Shown here: piece by piece, positions 25,590 to 38,600 of the stretch | How positions within the stretch are numbered: position 1 is the stretch's first letter | Layout: every line of letters starts with the position of its first letter | Assembly: GCA_003344405.1 (NCBI GenBank) | Contig: NOWV01000253.1 | Location: 24,861-88,860, forward strand | Source: Trichoplax sp. H2 | Taxonomy: Eukaryota; Placozoa; Uniplacotomia; Trichoplacea | DNA length: 64,000 nt | Direction: 5' to 3' | Program-made: the position numbers and the translations under genes | Notes under the pieces: generated by a model | What the model was told of the DNA's origin: nothing | Database searches by the model: none | What the model saw: the letters and a program-made list of their open reading frames with translations, nothing else

Positions 25590-26690
25590 CAATTCGTAGT
25601 AATTCTGAATTTGAATAAATTGTACGGGTAAATGAAGTAGTGAAAGATTTGATTTCAATGGTGCTTAGATTCAGCCCTTTAAAAAATGATATTAATGGAA
25701 TATAGCCGGATAACGTCATGACGGCTTTGATTTTGATGATGTTTAGTTTCATCTCTTTGAAAAAATCATATCATTCCGTCATTTTTTAACCTATTCTAGT
25801 CAGATAGTTCATTGAATACTTTGACTGCAAGGATGCTAAGTTGCAACCCTATTAGAAAAATTACATAATCCTTTTCAGTTACCATACTTCTTAATGTAAT
25901 ACTTGTATAGTCCGATAACGTAATGAATGCTTACTTTTAGTCCCTTGAAGAAATCATAACATTCCTTCATTTACTAATCGAATAGAGTAGGATATAGAAG
26001 TCAATGCTTTGATTTCAATGGTGCTTATTTTTAGCTCTTCGGAAAATCACATAATCCCCTTCATTGACTCTAATTCTTATTGCAATGCCGTTGGATAACG
26101 CAATAAATGCTTAATTTACCGTCATTCTTAGCCGATGAGAATTATGGTCAGATAACGTATTGAATACTTTCAACCATGCTAAGCTGCAGCCAATATGGAA
26201 AATTATAGTACATAATTCCTTTCACTTACTATAATTCTTAAATGTAAATATAGTCGAATAGCGCAATAAATCATTTTGATTGTAATGATGCTTATTTTCA
26301 GGCCTTTATAAAAATCGTATCATTCCTTCATTGGCCATTATCCTTCATGGAATATGGCAGGATAGCATAATGATCAGTGGATCCTTTAATTTCAATAATA
26401 TTTATTTCAGCTCTTTGAAAAACCACATAATCCCTTTCATTTATTGTAATTTTTAATGTAATAGTGTAGGATAACGCAATAAATGCTTAGATTTCAATGG
26501 TGCTCAGTTTCAGCCTTTTGAAAAAAATCATATTATTTTTTCTATTTACTATAATTGTTAATCTGGAATGATCAAATACTGTAATAAGTATGTTAGCTTC
26601 AATTATTGCTCACTTTTAGCCCTGTGAAAATCATATTATCCCTTCTATTGACCATAATTTTAGTTTAAAGAGTCAGACAGAGCGAACAAG
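25590..26690 (+). repeat. Diverged minisatellite of about ten ~100-bp units
   Basis: A recurring block reads roughly GGATAACGCAATAAATGCTT, then GATTTCAATGGTGCTTA, TTTCAGCCCTTTGAAAAA, TCATATCATTCCTTCATTTA and CTATAATTCTTAATGTAATA. GATAACG-like anchors occur near 25708, 25914, 26093, 26151, 26470, with decayed versions near 25803, 25992, 26252, 26360, 26571. Spacing is mostly 95-112 bp, with one short interval of about 60 bp. Units differ by many substitutions and indels, so the array is old. No coding frame runs across units. Confidence 0.75.
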
Positions 26691-27879
26691 GCTTTCCTTT
26701 AAAATTACGCTAATCCCTCACTTGTAAGCTTCGGCTCTTAGAAAACTTACCTACCCAGTAATGTGCTTATTGACTGCCATTCCTAATCGAATGGGGTTAG
26801 ATAGCACAACGAATCAATTTCATATAGATTTACCTTCTCTTGGACTAAATTGGAGAGTAGAGTAGAAATAGCCTCTTGCTGATAAATATGGTGATATGCG
26901 ACTGCATAGTCAGTAGGATTACTTTACTACTGGACTGACGTAAATCCATGTGCTCATAGCAGACAGATAATATCATACATCTTGGCATTTCGTTCTGCGA
27001 TACAACTACGACATTTCTATAATCCATTTGAATCAAGAAACAATAATCATTGGTATACCAATAAAACTACCACGATGAACAATCCAAGATACTCGATGAT
27101 GTATGTGCACCGTGAAAGCAGCAGCAATAACCCGCTTCAAGGTAGGACCACGGTAAGCATGGAAAGCTAGAATTTTTTCTTGGTCGATGGTTCGATTGAA
27201 TAGAGTGCAGTCGTAGATAGCTAGCATCGAAGTCTACTACGGAATAGAAATATCACCGATTCAATGATGAATTACATATCATATCGCCTGTCATTAATGG
27301 GGTTGAGTTTTATTATGTCGATGCAAATAATTTGGAATCTGTATTAACTTGAGAAAACTCAACCACTTTTAGCTCGTCCAGCCTTAATTTTGACACGTGC
27401 TTTCCTTTTATCGATTCAGAGCAAGGCTGATTAGTTCCAACATAGACTAAAAATACCGGTGTTTTAGTAGCTCATGGTTGCGATAAAAAGGAAAAAAATT
27501 TTGTAAATTATTGTTGTGCCTATGGCATAGATAAATATTAATTATTTCATTCTAAGCTAGGCCTATTTTCTACACATATTTGTTTAAATAAAGGAAGTTG
27601 TTGTAGTCGTGAAAATAATATCGTTAGCTATAATCAACAAATACTACTAGTAACAGTATTGACCGTACCTTATTCATTAATAACGTGCATAGCACTATAT
27701 AGATCTGTCGCAACTATTTGTTGTTGAGCAAACATACCATCATCCGGCCCTTGTATATTTTACCTAAATTAGACCCCGTGGATATCGACTGGTTAAGCTA
27801 TCGATTGCAAGATAGCAAGCATAGCGAATGAGATGATGACCTATGCGTATATTTGCATCAATGCTAGTTGCTATTTTGA

Positions 27880-28942
27880 CATGTTAATTCGAAGTTATCA
27901 GACCAGTTTGTATGGGAGATTGTAGGGAGTTGGCATACGTTAGATTCCTATCCTTGCCAAATCTTAGGTAAAGTAAAATGGGATTTATACACGTATATAC
28001 CTCATGCTTTATAGTGAAAGAGATGACTTAAATTGAAAGATTCAAATAAAGAAGCGCTCGGTATGAAATGATGGAAAAACTTTCACCCTGACATTCTTCA
28101 TGGTAACTTGGATAACTGAACAAAATATGCATTGCTATTCTTTGTTGAAAATCAATATTTTTTAAATTGAAAAATTTTATTACTGTATTAGTATTATACT
28201 ATTGTACTTTGTAGGAAAATAATTTTCACTGAGATTAGTAAGAGTGCAATCATTCAATAAACAGAGTAGAATCTTTTTATTAAAATTAGAAATGGCATGA
28301 TCATTGACCTAAGAAATTATAAAATATTTTACCTTATATTATAATCTTGAATGATTAGGAAAGAGATCGCAGTAAATATTCATAACAGCTTTTTTAAGCG
28401 ATAAGTCGGTGTTTATAGTCGGTATGATTGGGATTAATATCGTGGTTATTGAGTCTAATTTGCAATGGAATAGTACTATGAAAGAAATACTTTTTCGATT
28501 TTCATTAATGATAATTTCGATTTCGTTGTATCACAATTTAATAATAATATAAGCATTCTATAGAAAAATCGTCCAGAAATAAAGTTATTCGGTGAAATAC
28601 ATAATAATACGTTTATAAATCATAATCAATTAGAATGCTTATTGCTAAGATTAGTGCATGCCGTACATCGCTGAATTTCGAAAGTAGCACGAAATTATAC
28701 ATGTACAATTTTTTATGATATTGTTACTGTAGATTTATTGCTTTGATATTCTATATTAACTATAAGATTCATTGTGTAATACTAATACATAAATTCTTAA
28801 AATTGTTCTAGATGGCGGTTACTAACATTTATCTGCCTTAGTGACAAGCAACATTGCAGCCTACATTAGATGGTCGTCATCAAAATCTCGTTGCGAAGTA
28901 AAAACCATATCTACTCCACGGCTATTACGCATACTCAATTAA
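27880..28942 (+). pseudogene. Dead C16orf89-like copy (exon 2 and last-exon remnants)
   Basis: Positions 27880-27967 read DQFVWEIVGSW and PCQILG followed by GTAAAG. This matches the QCLWEIVGSW and PCNLSG end of exon 2 in copy 4, with its donor phase preserved, but the first Cys is replaced and an in-frame stop lies immediately upstream. Positions 28812-28942 follow an acceptor (TTCTAG) and read DGGY, stop, then HLSALVTSNIAAYIRW. This is the DGC-x-H-(10)-YLRW start of the last exon with Cys changed to Gly and a stop two codons later. The transmembrane segment is lost. No exon 1 or 388-nt exon 3 could be found between or before. It lies just beyond the 3' end of ATM. Confidence 0.75.
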
Positions 28943-29687
28943 TTAAAGAGCCCAGAATGGAGTGGTTACTATCCTATAAAACCTACTGAAGATCAATAAT
29001 ATTGTTGTTGTGAAAAGTTATTTTCGATCTGATATACTAAATTTACTCACGTATTGATAATGCTATGTTGTATTTTAATGTTTAAATTATCTAAAGCTGA
29101 ATATATATATATGTAAATTCGGGTACTAGATACCAATACTGTATTAGGTGTAAAGAGGAATATTAAATTATGGTGTAGTCATAATTTGATTTATTCTTTC
29201 TATATAAATGACGGAGTATCAAGAATATGCTACGTTCTTACAGTATATTATAACATTGCAATATCTGATGTGCCATGATAAGAAAAATAGTTAGTCATTA
29301 ATGTAATTCTTTACACAGGAAATTTTTATTCACAGGTATAAACTTTTACACCGTAGTCAATGAATGAATAGTAGTAGTAGTAGTGTGATTTTGTTGCCGC
29401 AAGGATTGTACACCATCGTTACTTCAAAGGTTCACTACGAGTAGTGTTGTCTAAATATGTACCAAATATATATGGCATATAGATAAACAACAGGGCATAA
29501 ACTTCATCAAATTGCCCTAATAGCAACCTCAAACAACAATCAATATACATAAAAAGTTAAGCTTTACACCCGATGCTACATATACAAATATACTTTAACA
29601 TCGCGAGTTGACGAAAATTGCACTTAGTAATATACGTAATCGAAGAGCATCATCCTATAATGTGCTCAACTTATTCTTAATACTGAA
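28943..29687. other. Intergenic, ATM 3' flank
   Basis: Spacer between the pseudogene and the ATM stop codon. It would hold the ATM 3' UTR. Nothing else was recognised. Confidence 0.5.
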
Positions 29688-32600
29688 CTAAACCCACGCT
29701 TGCCAACCGTGAAATAATTTTGATAAATTTTTAGGTTCTCTCGCTTCATGAATTAGATGATTAACTTGCCCGCTAATACTTAATACGATACCATTTTCTG
29801 TACCGTTTAATTTTTGTCTAACGCGTAAAAGTGCTCGTTCAGCCATTTTATTTCCAGAAGATTTATCTTGGGTAGTTTTATCTCCACGTTTATAATAATC
29901 AAGTAATTCTTCATCACCAGAAGGCGTGCCAGACGAATCTTCATTGCCAGTGTTCTCCGTCGATCCATGATCTTTGCTACGCCGGCGTTGTAGCGCAATT
30001 GCTTTCAATGGACTAATATTCCAAGCGTATAGAGGATCATATAGCAAAACTTCTAAAATAGTTAGTAAGGAATCTTGGGAATGACGCATAACTGCCATTG
30101 TCTTTTCACAGCATCGACGAAATACACCTTCAACTCCAGTTATACCCATACCATCTACTATATCTCGAGTTAAACGAAATGGGACAGTCTCCGGTGTAGG
30201 TAGTACACGTCCTTGCTCGAATGCAATACCAAAATCAATGTGAATTAACTCTGCTGTAGTTCGGTCGACCAGGATATTTTGTACATGGCGATCACCAAGC
30301 CCGACAACGTAACCAACAATTGAAGATGCTGCTACACTTCTTGTATAGGCTAAACGCCTTTCAAACCATTCAACAGGATTTAAAAAGTTTTCGAAAAAGA
30401 AGTGACGAAATACCGGATGAAAATGATCGGTAATTTCATGATAAGAATGAAGTTTATTTGTTGAATTTACAAGCTTTCTCTTACAATCCATCGAAGCCCA
30501 ATCCTTTGGGTTATAACGCTTATGTGCACCATGAAGTTTAATATCAGATCCACCTAACAAATATTGACCTATAGGTTGAGTATTTTCACACCATTCAACG
30601 ATACCAGAACGTTGAGATAATGGAATTACCTACAGTATTAAAAATTTTTTAAATTACTTTCCATATTTTATGAATGTACTACGAGCGTATTACGCCCATA
30701 AAGGAAAACAATAAAAATTGGCATCATTTGAATTTATGTGAGAAATATAAGAAAGGTTATTCGAAATATTTTTTCAACGATATGTGCACTAATAACGTAC
30801 AATTCCTACTCTATTTCATTTTTGTGAACATCTTAAATTCATTACTATGACCCTATGAGCCATAATGCTGTTATCAACTACTGGCATGTCAAAATTAGCA
30901 TGGTGACTAAGATGTGGTTTTTAAATATTGTGCTCTAATGACTGTAGTTGCAATTAGATTAATTACATCAAATGAACTAAAATGTACTGGTTAAAATATT
31001 AGTGCAACTAAGTTCAACGGCAAGAGTACTACTGTACTCTGATATAGAATAGATAGCAATATTGCGATAATCTAATGCATTTAACTTACTTTATACGTTC
31101 TTATTCGGAGCTTACGCTTCGACGCTTCGACGTCACTTGATAGTAAGATATTAACTAAACAAAACACTTGCTGCATAACAGCATCCTGTCGTAAATCATC
31201 TTTGCCTTTGACTAATTGTTGTCTTGTTACTCCATCTGTACCAATACAACTTATTATCTTTGGTAAGTTAATGCCACCAACCAGGCGAAAATGGCTCTCA
31301 ATTTGTTCAATGTAAATGACATTTTCATATTCACATGTAGGGTCAATTTTGATATCACAGGTTAACATTGGCGCTTGGTGACTAGCATTAATTTTAAGTA
31401 ATGCTAAATCAGATGGAATTGGAACTGATGTCCGCATATACCTATATTGATGAGGTACTTCAGAATATGCTAGTTCAATGTATGCGTTGCAAAGTCCTTC
31501 TAACGTATCAATTAAGTTTCCAATTTTACTAAAACTCAATCTAGCAATCATATTCCTAGCAGCATCGGTCAGTTTTTGATCAACTAGTAAGCTATCGCGT
31601 TTATTAGTATTTGACCGTGCTTTAAGACTTTCGCTTGAATTTTTACTCAAGCTGTCGCCTATATAAGTAAAATCTTTTTTTGCGTTGCTTAGTGCTAATA
31701 TCACTGGTAAAGTATGAAACGGGTGTTCTTGCGCAGTGCGAAAGATAATTTGATTAAGGCTATCAGTAAATAGTTTTTCTGCCGTAGAACTACCCATTCT
31801 AGCTGCTAGTTGATACATTAATGGAAGAAATTTCTTCGATTGTATTTTTAGTTGTTCTTGACCAATAATTTCGTTGATATTGTGGTACTGCCAGTTTTCA
31901 AACCATAATGAGCATAAGCGAAATACACGCACATCATGATCGTCACCAAATTGTAAGCAATGAATGTAATTAGTAATTGCAAGTTTTAGAAATTTGATTT
32001 TGTCATCAAGCAATTGCTTCTCTTCCGATTCGTCAATTCTACTTTGTATTTCTAACAATTTCTTATATCGTCTAGCATTATCTTGTGTATTAACGCTCTT
32101 TGTGCCTTTTAGTAATTCTAAATCAGATTTGGATTGGCGAATCAAGTGCTTTTTTTCTTCAAATTCATTTGATTTTAAATAAGTTACAATTTTTTGATAT
32201 TGTGCATCAGCATAACAACCTAGCGATAAAAATGCATCAATAGAAATACTTTGCATTTCTTCGATACTATTTTGTAATAGCTGTATTGATTTACTTAAGT
32301 AATTTTCAATAATATTGTTTGGATTTTCGGAATAACTGTCTCCCAGCCATTTGCCGTACAGACCTAATGCACGACAATACAATGCTTTAACATTGTTGTC
32401 ATTATAACCATTTGATTTCTGTTGCCGTTCTATATCACTAATTAAACTCTGCATAATGCATTTACAAACATCTTGTTCACCTTTAGCCCAAAATAACTGT
32501 GATTCTTCCAATTGGCAATGCCAATTACTGCAGATATCTACTTTATCTTGGTTGTACTTAATGAGTAATTGCTTCCAACGAAATAAGACATTTTCTGCTA

Positions 32601-35600
32601 ACTGATATCGACCAGCTTGTCGCGCCAACTTTGCATACATTTGTAGGTGTTTGGTTAGAGCGTTTAATATTGGCGCTACTTCTACTTTATATTGAGGATT
32701 ACTGATATCGTATTGTGGATAGTTAGATGCAAGTATTAAATTTAGCGAAGTACAACGAAGTGTAATGATTGGCTCTATTAAACTGAAGTCGCTTTTAAGG
32801 TTATGAGTCGATAATCTTTGATCCCATTCCTTAAACAAATCAGCTAAGTCTAATCCGTCAAATATGTAACGGCCAAATTCTTCCAACTCTAGTAGCTGTT
32901 GTAATTTCATCATTGAATCATACATTCGAGTAATACTTTCTAAACTGTTTTCACTAATTTCCTTCATAATACCTGATCTTGATTTCTTTATTAAAGTGGT
33001 TAATGTTAATTCATCTTTATCATCAATAGCACGGATAGACTTATACAAGTTACAGTGGAAACCGTCGGTTGGAATTAATTTTTGTGTATCTAATGAAATT
33101 TCAGTCCAACAAGTTGAACGCCAAGCATTTTCATATAGATATTCAGAAACTTCTGAAGATTTATCCGGGTACCTAGTTAATAATGTAGTCAAGCACATTT
33201 CCATGGAATGGTATAGCCCTGCGTTTCTCATAGAATCAATTAATGTTAAGTCATGTAATTCATTCGATGGCCTTGCTGCTGAAGGATATTTAATCGCATA
33301 TTGTGATTGAATATCGTATACACTTAATGCTTGATTCCACTTGTCTTCATGTCGATACATTTCTACTCTACCAGCTAACGATGCTAGATGTTGTGATTCA
33401 ATGCCGTAAACATAATCGGGCTCACCAATATTGCTATAGGCTTTCGTAAGTAAAGAATGATAATTTGTTTCATCCAATTCTTCATCCTCATCCCTATTGG
33501 TAAAATCGATTAGTTGAGCTAGAAATTTTATAATTTATCTCAGTAAACCATTCTTGACTGTTGCTATTATGTACAAAGCTAGTAATGATTGACAGACGTA
33601 CAACATACTATAACAGTATATTATAGTATATCACTTACAATTCTTGACGATAATTGTGCCATATTTCAATGTATAAAAGAGAAGTATAATAAGCATCGCA
33701 ACTTTGTGCGACACGAGCTAAATCGAGAAAATTTAAATCTAACCAAAAGTTATTTCCCCATGGAGTTTTCGATCTAAAGTAGCAGCAAAATAAGACATTA
33801 GTTTCTAGGCTTAAACTTGGTTAGATAACCAGTGTTGCGAACAATGCACAAAGCTTTGAATCATCATGAAAAGAGTATATTGAAACAGCGATTACAATAT
33901 GTTCTTACCCAGGTTTTTCTTGCGTTCGTAGGTAATTGATCATATCTAAGATTGCTTTGTAGGATTCCTTGTTAGAATTACTCACTACTTTTGTACTATC
34001 ACTCTGTGAATTTTTGACGACATTATAGTCGTTACTAACACCTTTTACATTAGCTTTAGATAAAAATGTTTGCAAGGAATGTGAGAAAATAGCTCGTGCG
34101 TCATGACCAAAGGATGAAACAATATCTTTAACTAAATATGGAAAGCTAAATTCAGCAAATTCTGCCTATTTACAAAATAAAATTAAGAACGAAGGGGAGA
34201 GCATAAGGATAACACACTTGCGATATATTGGAGGAGATATATGTTAGCACTCACTTCGAGAGCATAAAGGGAACCCAAACGTTGTAAGATAGCATCTTGA
34301 GCACAACTTGCTAGCTCACTTGTCAACTGTACAATCCATTCAGAATGAGGGATGGACAGTTTAGAGTCAAAAAAACGACGAACAACCCGATTCAGAGCAC
34401 TTAATTGATAGTCACTATTAGGGCTATCTATTGAAGTACTTGGTGCAAGCTAGGTATCACAAGCAAGAAAGGAATTAAGAGTGCATCAATAACTGTCATT
34501 GCTCTAGTTCATCATTATTTTAATACAGCCAATTGTAAATATGCCACTACGTGTAATCTTTACTAATTACTAGCTGATATCCTGCAGTATATGCCGCTAA
34601 ATACTCCAAGCTGCTATTACATACCATATCAGTAAACGGCGTTAAATACAAATTTAACCCGTAATGATGAAGCCGACTAGATACAAGAAGCTCTTTACAT
34701 TTTGGTAAGGATAAAATTGATTTCAAACATTTCGATGCCGCTTGGACGATCTTAACACTAACGTAAATAAATTGTTTAGTATAAATATGTTGATAGACAG
34801 TATTCGAAAAAATCAATGTAATTTCACGTACTCATGATTTATAAGAAAATTGGATAAGTAATTTAATAACATAACAGTTCGCTTTTCTTCATCGTGAGAT
34901 GAATTAACTTCCAGTTCATAAGACTCTATTTCGAAAACAGATATCGAGATGATGATATCTACATCCTTTCAAATTTTTTTAGAAGTATATCAGAAGCATT
35001 GATATGATCTAATTTCAGTAACTTACTTTTACATGAATTTAAGGCAACAGGATTTAAGCTGACTGCACCTAACTCTCCCAAACATCGACTAGCCTCTTCC
35101 TGGATCTGACAGCTAATGTCAGATACATTGGTCGAGAAGAGATTTGTCATTTCTGAACTTCGATTAAGTTGTAGTAGCTTGTGAATTACTTTGGCTAACA
35201 GTTGATCTGTTATTAAAGAAGTCAGTCATGATATGGTACGATTAAGAAATAATGTAACATAATCTGTACATCATTATCCATTGATTTAACAATACGAGCG
35301 CATTTAGTATAATATGCATTCAGATTAAATTAACTTGAAAAGATATTAAGGAAGCAAATCAACTTATCTGACCGTATTCAGGACTGTCTAACTTGACAAA
35401 ATCGTTCCTGGATCTTTCTAATAATTTCTTAATAAAGCGAATTCCATCAAGTCGATATGCAGAGGAGGTATAACTGCTGCCGTCCGCTAAAGATTCAAGT
35501 TCCTTACAGTAAAAGATCACCAATAACTTTAATAACTCCGCTCCATTTAAAATATGGTGATAATTACGTATTACATAATTACAGGAAACTCTGGAAGATA

Positions 35601-38600
35601 ACTTAATCGGGTAATACCTACCTGTAATAATGATACAGATTCACGTTTATCTTTTTGTATGTTAATTAGTTCTGTAAACGAAGATAGTTTAGGCAAAAGA
35701 TCCAGTGATTTCAACGCTTCTATATATTCACATGGCCTTTCATTATCGCTAATCAGGTAGTTGATCATTCCTTTTGCCTTTAGTAGATAAACAGATTGAA
35801 GGTATTAAGTCGATGTTAAATAGTACAAACTTATTGAAATATTACATTTTTTCCAACTGCATCCTGGCGCTCAGCTATTGGTACCAATGTAGTAATAACC
35901 ACTTGCAAATGCTGGCTAAATTCCTTCATTTGATTTAATTCGGTAGAATGATGACTTTTGTTAGCGACAGTGATCATTTTACTATTAGCAACATGAGTTT
36001 AATTAATTTTGTTAGTCGCTACCGTTGGTAACTTCTTTAATCCAGCTTCACACACAAGTTTTAACAGCTCTAAACATCCATTTATTATATCATCTTCGTA
36101 TGCATTAATCACTAATGGGAACAGACATTAAACACCTAGCAGTTAAGTTAGAGGTAACTGAAACCTTCGGATATGCAGCATTTAAAATTGTGACTCTAAT
36201 TATTATTATAATATACCTTTGAGGTACGTAACTTACCTGCCTTCGTTGAGTTATTGCCAACATCAATTATTCTTTTTTTACAAGGTTTGCTCATGGTTCG
36301 CAATAAAGTAAATATAATATCTCTTAAAATGAAGGCTGCGTTATTTCTGAATCCATTTGGAAATTCTTTAAGTAACAGTTGTACAAACAGCCGATACATA
36401 CACAGCTCTCTTCGTCGTTCATAGACAAAGTGTGCTTTATCCAAACGCATTGCTAGAGATAATAGTACGCTTTGTATCCCATCCTTTAACAATTTAATTA
36501 TCATATTACTTTCTAACAATCTTTCAACTATAGTTAATTATACATATACGCATGTATATATGGGTGTACAGATGGCTCAATCTTATACTACAGTATTAAT
36601 GAATAATCAGTTTGATTTATCTCTAAAGTTTCTTAGGTAATGATAATTTCAATATCAATGCAATTAGTGACTTACTTTAGAATTTCCTAATAATGATACT
36701 AATATGGACTTGTCAGTTTTCCTCTTTAGCCAGGAGTTAACAATATAATCCAAGGTGTCTCTGATAGTGTAAGCAGTATAGTATGGAGGATTTGGTTCAG
36801 GATCGTCATCCCTAAAATAGAAAGAAAGAATTTAAACTCAATATTTGAATTATCACAAAATGTTACTTTATATAATTGTTTTTCATAAAGTAATGATAAA
36901 GAAAGAGACAATAGTATAAGCTTACAGCAAAGGATCAGCATACATGATTAATAAACTCAGTGATTCAAAAATAAACAAAAATATAGCGATTGAGAACTAA
37001 AATTACCAATAGGCAATAACCGTAATGTATTATGTTGGCGCTACCGAATTCATTAAAGCACTTTGTAAATAACTGTTGGTAGCTAATTTACACTTACTTT
37101 GTAAATCGGGCGGTGTCTGATGGTTCACTAGGAGTTTCATACAAACATGACAACAGATTCACGACTATATCATCGATTTTTTGGCAGACAAGCTTACGAA
37201 CAGTCTATAAGAATTATGTGAGCATAACGTAAGAATAATCTAAATTTGAACTATTTATACGAGTAAAACGTAATAAATTAACCAGAGTATTTTTAAGGCT
37301 TTTAAAAACAGTCAAAGAAATTCGCTACTAATTTCCTGATACTAAAACCTACATCTTTACTAAGTAGCTGTTCTATAATATGGTAGCTAGTCAAGGCTTT
37401 CCTAGCTAAACTACTCTCGATTTCGGTCTTAGGTGTACTCTTTTCGTCGGAAATTCCCAAACTAGGAAAAATAGAAACCACGCAGTACGAAAAACAACGA
37501 GAAACAACTTCTTCAATATTTTGCCGAGCAATTTGGACGACCGTCTTTAATTGCGAAGAATCACCATTAGCTATTATCCTTGGAATAAGCTCTAATTGAT
37601 ATTCCCTATTGAATAATTCATATAATATGCATTTACCTTACTAGTAATTAGGAATTAGTATGCACTATTGATATACTCGACTAAAACTTGGCTCTTACTG
37701 TATAAATCTTTGCATGTCTAGTTCTTTGAGGCTCTGATCAGATAAGCCCAATAATTGAAATGGAAATTCTAATACTTTTAAGTTTTCCTTAAGCCATCGA
37801 TGAATAATATATCCAAGATGTGGGCGTAGATAACGATCTACTCGTTCATAATTTAATGACTGTGCAACACGTGTAAGGATCTATTTATAACATAATTACG
37901 ATGTCATTAATTTTGACAAGCTCATTCTTGTGGTAATAGTGTTAATTACCATTACCTTATAAATGATGTCTAAGTAATGTTTACTGTTTTGTGCAATTCG
38001 AAAGATAAGAAACAGTGCTTTTTTTTCGCATACTGCAACATTAATAGCAATAGTAGCTAGGGTTGCTAACACACTGTGTGTTTTATTATTAGTTAAGTCA
38101 TGATGAAGATCACCAGTATCACTATCTGAGCGATTAGATTCCTAGTCAATAAGTAAATAGCGCAAATTAAAGCAAGGCCAAATCAAGAAACTAAGGCGCT
38201 CTACATAATAACTGACCTTGAAATTAATCAGCTCCAATATTGTCGCTTCGACTTCATCGTATATTTTTTGTTGTTCTACCTTTGGCAATTGTGAACAAAC
38301 TTCGGTTTTATTGTTTGACCTAAAACATTTTTCGAACTTGTACTTTGCAAAAACGGACGCCAAAGATGTTGATACGAACATTCTGACTTCATGATCGTCG
38401 TCACCAAGTAAGGTTAAATACATTTCCTTGATCGATTTGTCTACATGTATTATACAATTTATTAAATTTTTTGTACGAGTAATATTATAATGTATCGAAA
38501 AGTATTTATTTCATCGATATTTCGATATCACTAAAGGTATATAATTGTAGCAATAATATAACGGTGAATAAGGTATTTAGGATTGCCTTATTACCTGCTG

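Noticed and set aside
25590-26690. Possible CRISPR-like array
   Set aside because: Units are ~100 bp, diverged along their whole length, and lack the short identical repeat and unique spacer layout. The genome is eukaryotic.
36237-36527. Longer version of an ATM exon using the acceptor at 36528
   Set aside because: Phase does not match the preceding exon and it inserts residues absent from ATM. The acceptor before GATGGG (exon end 36483) keeps phase and alignment.
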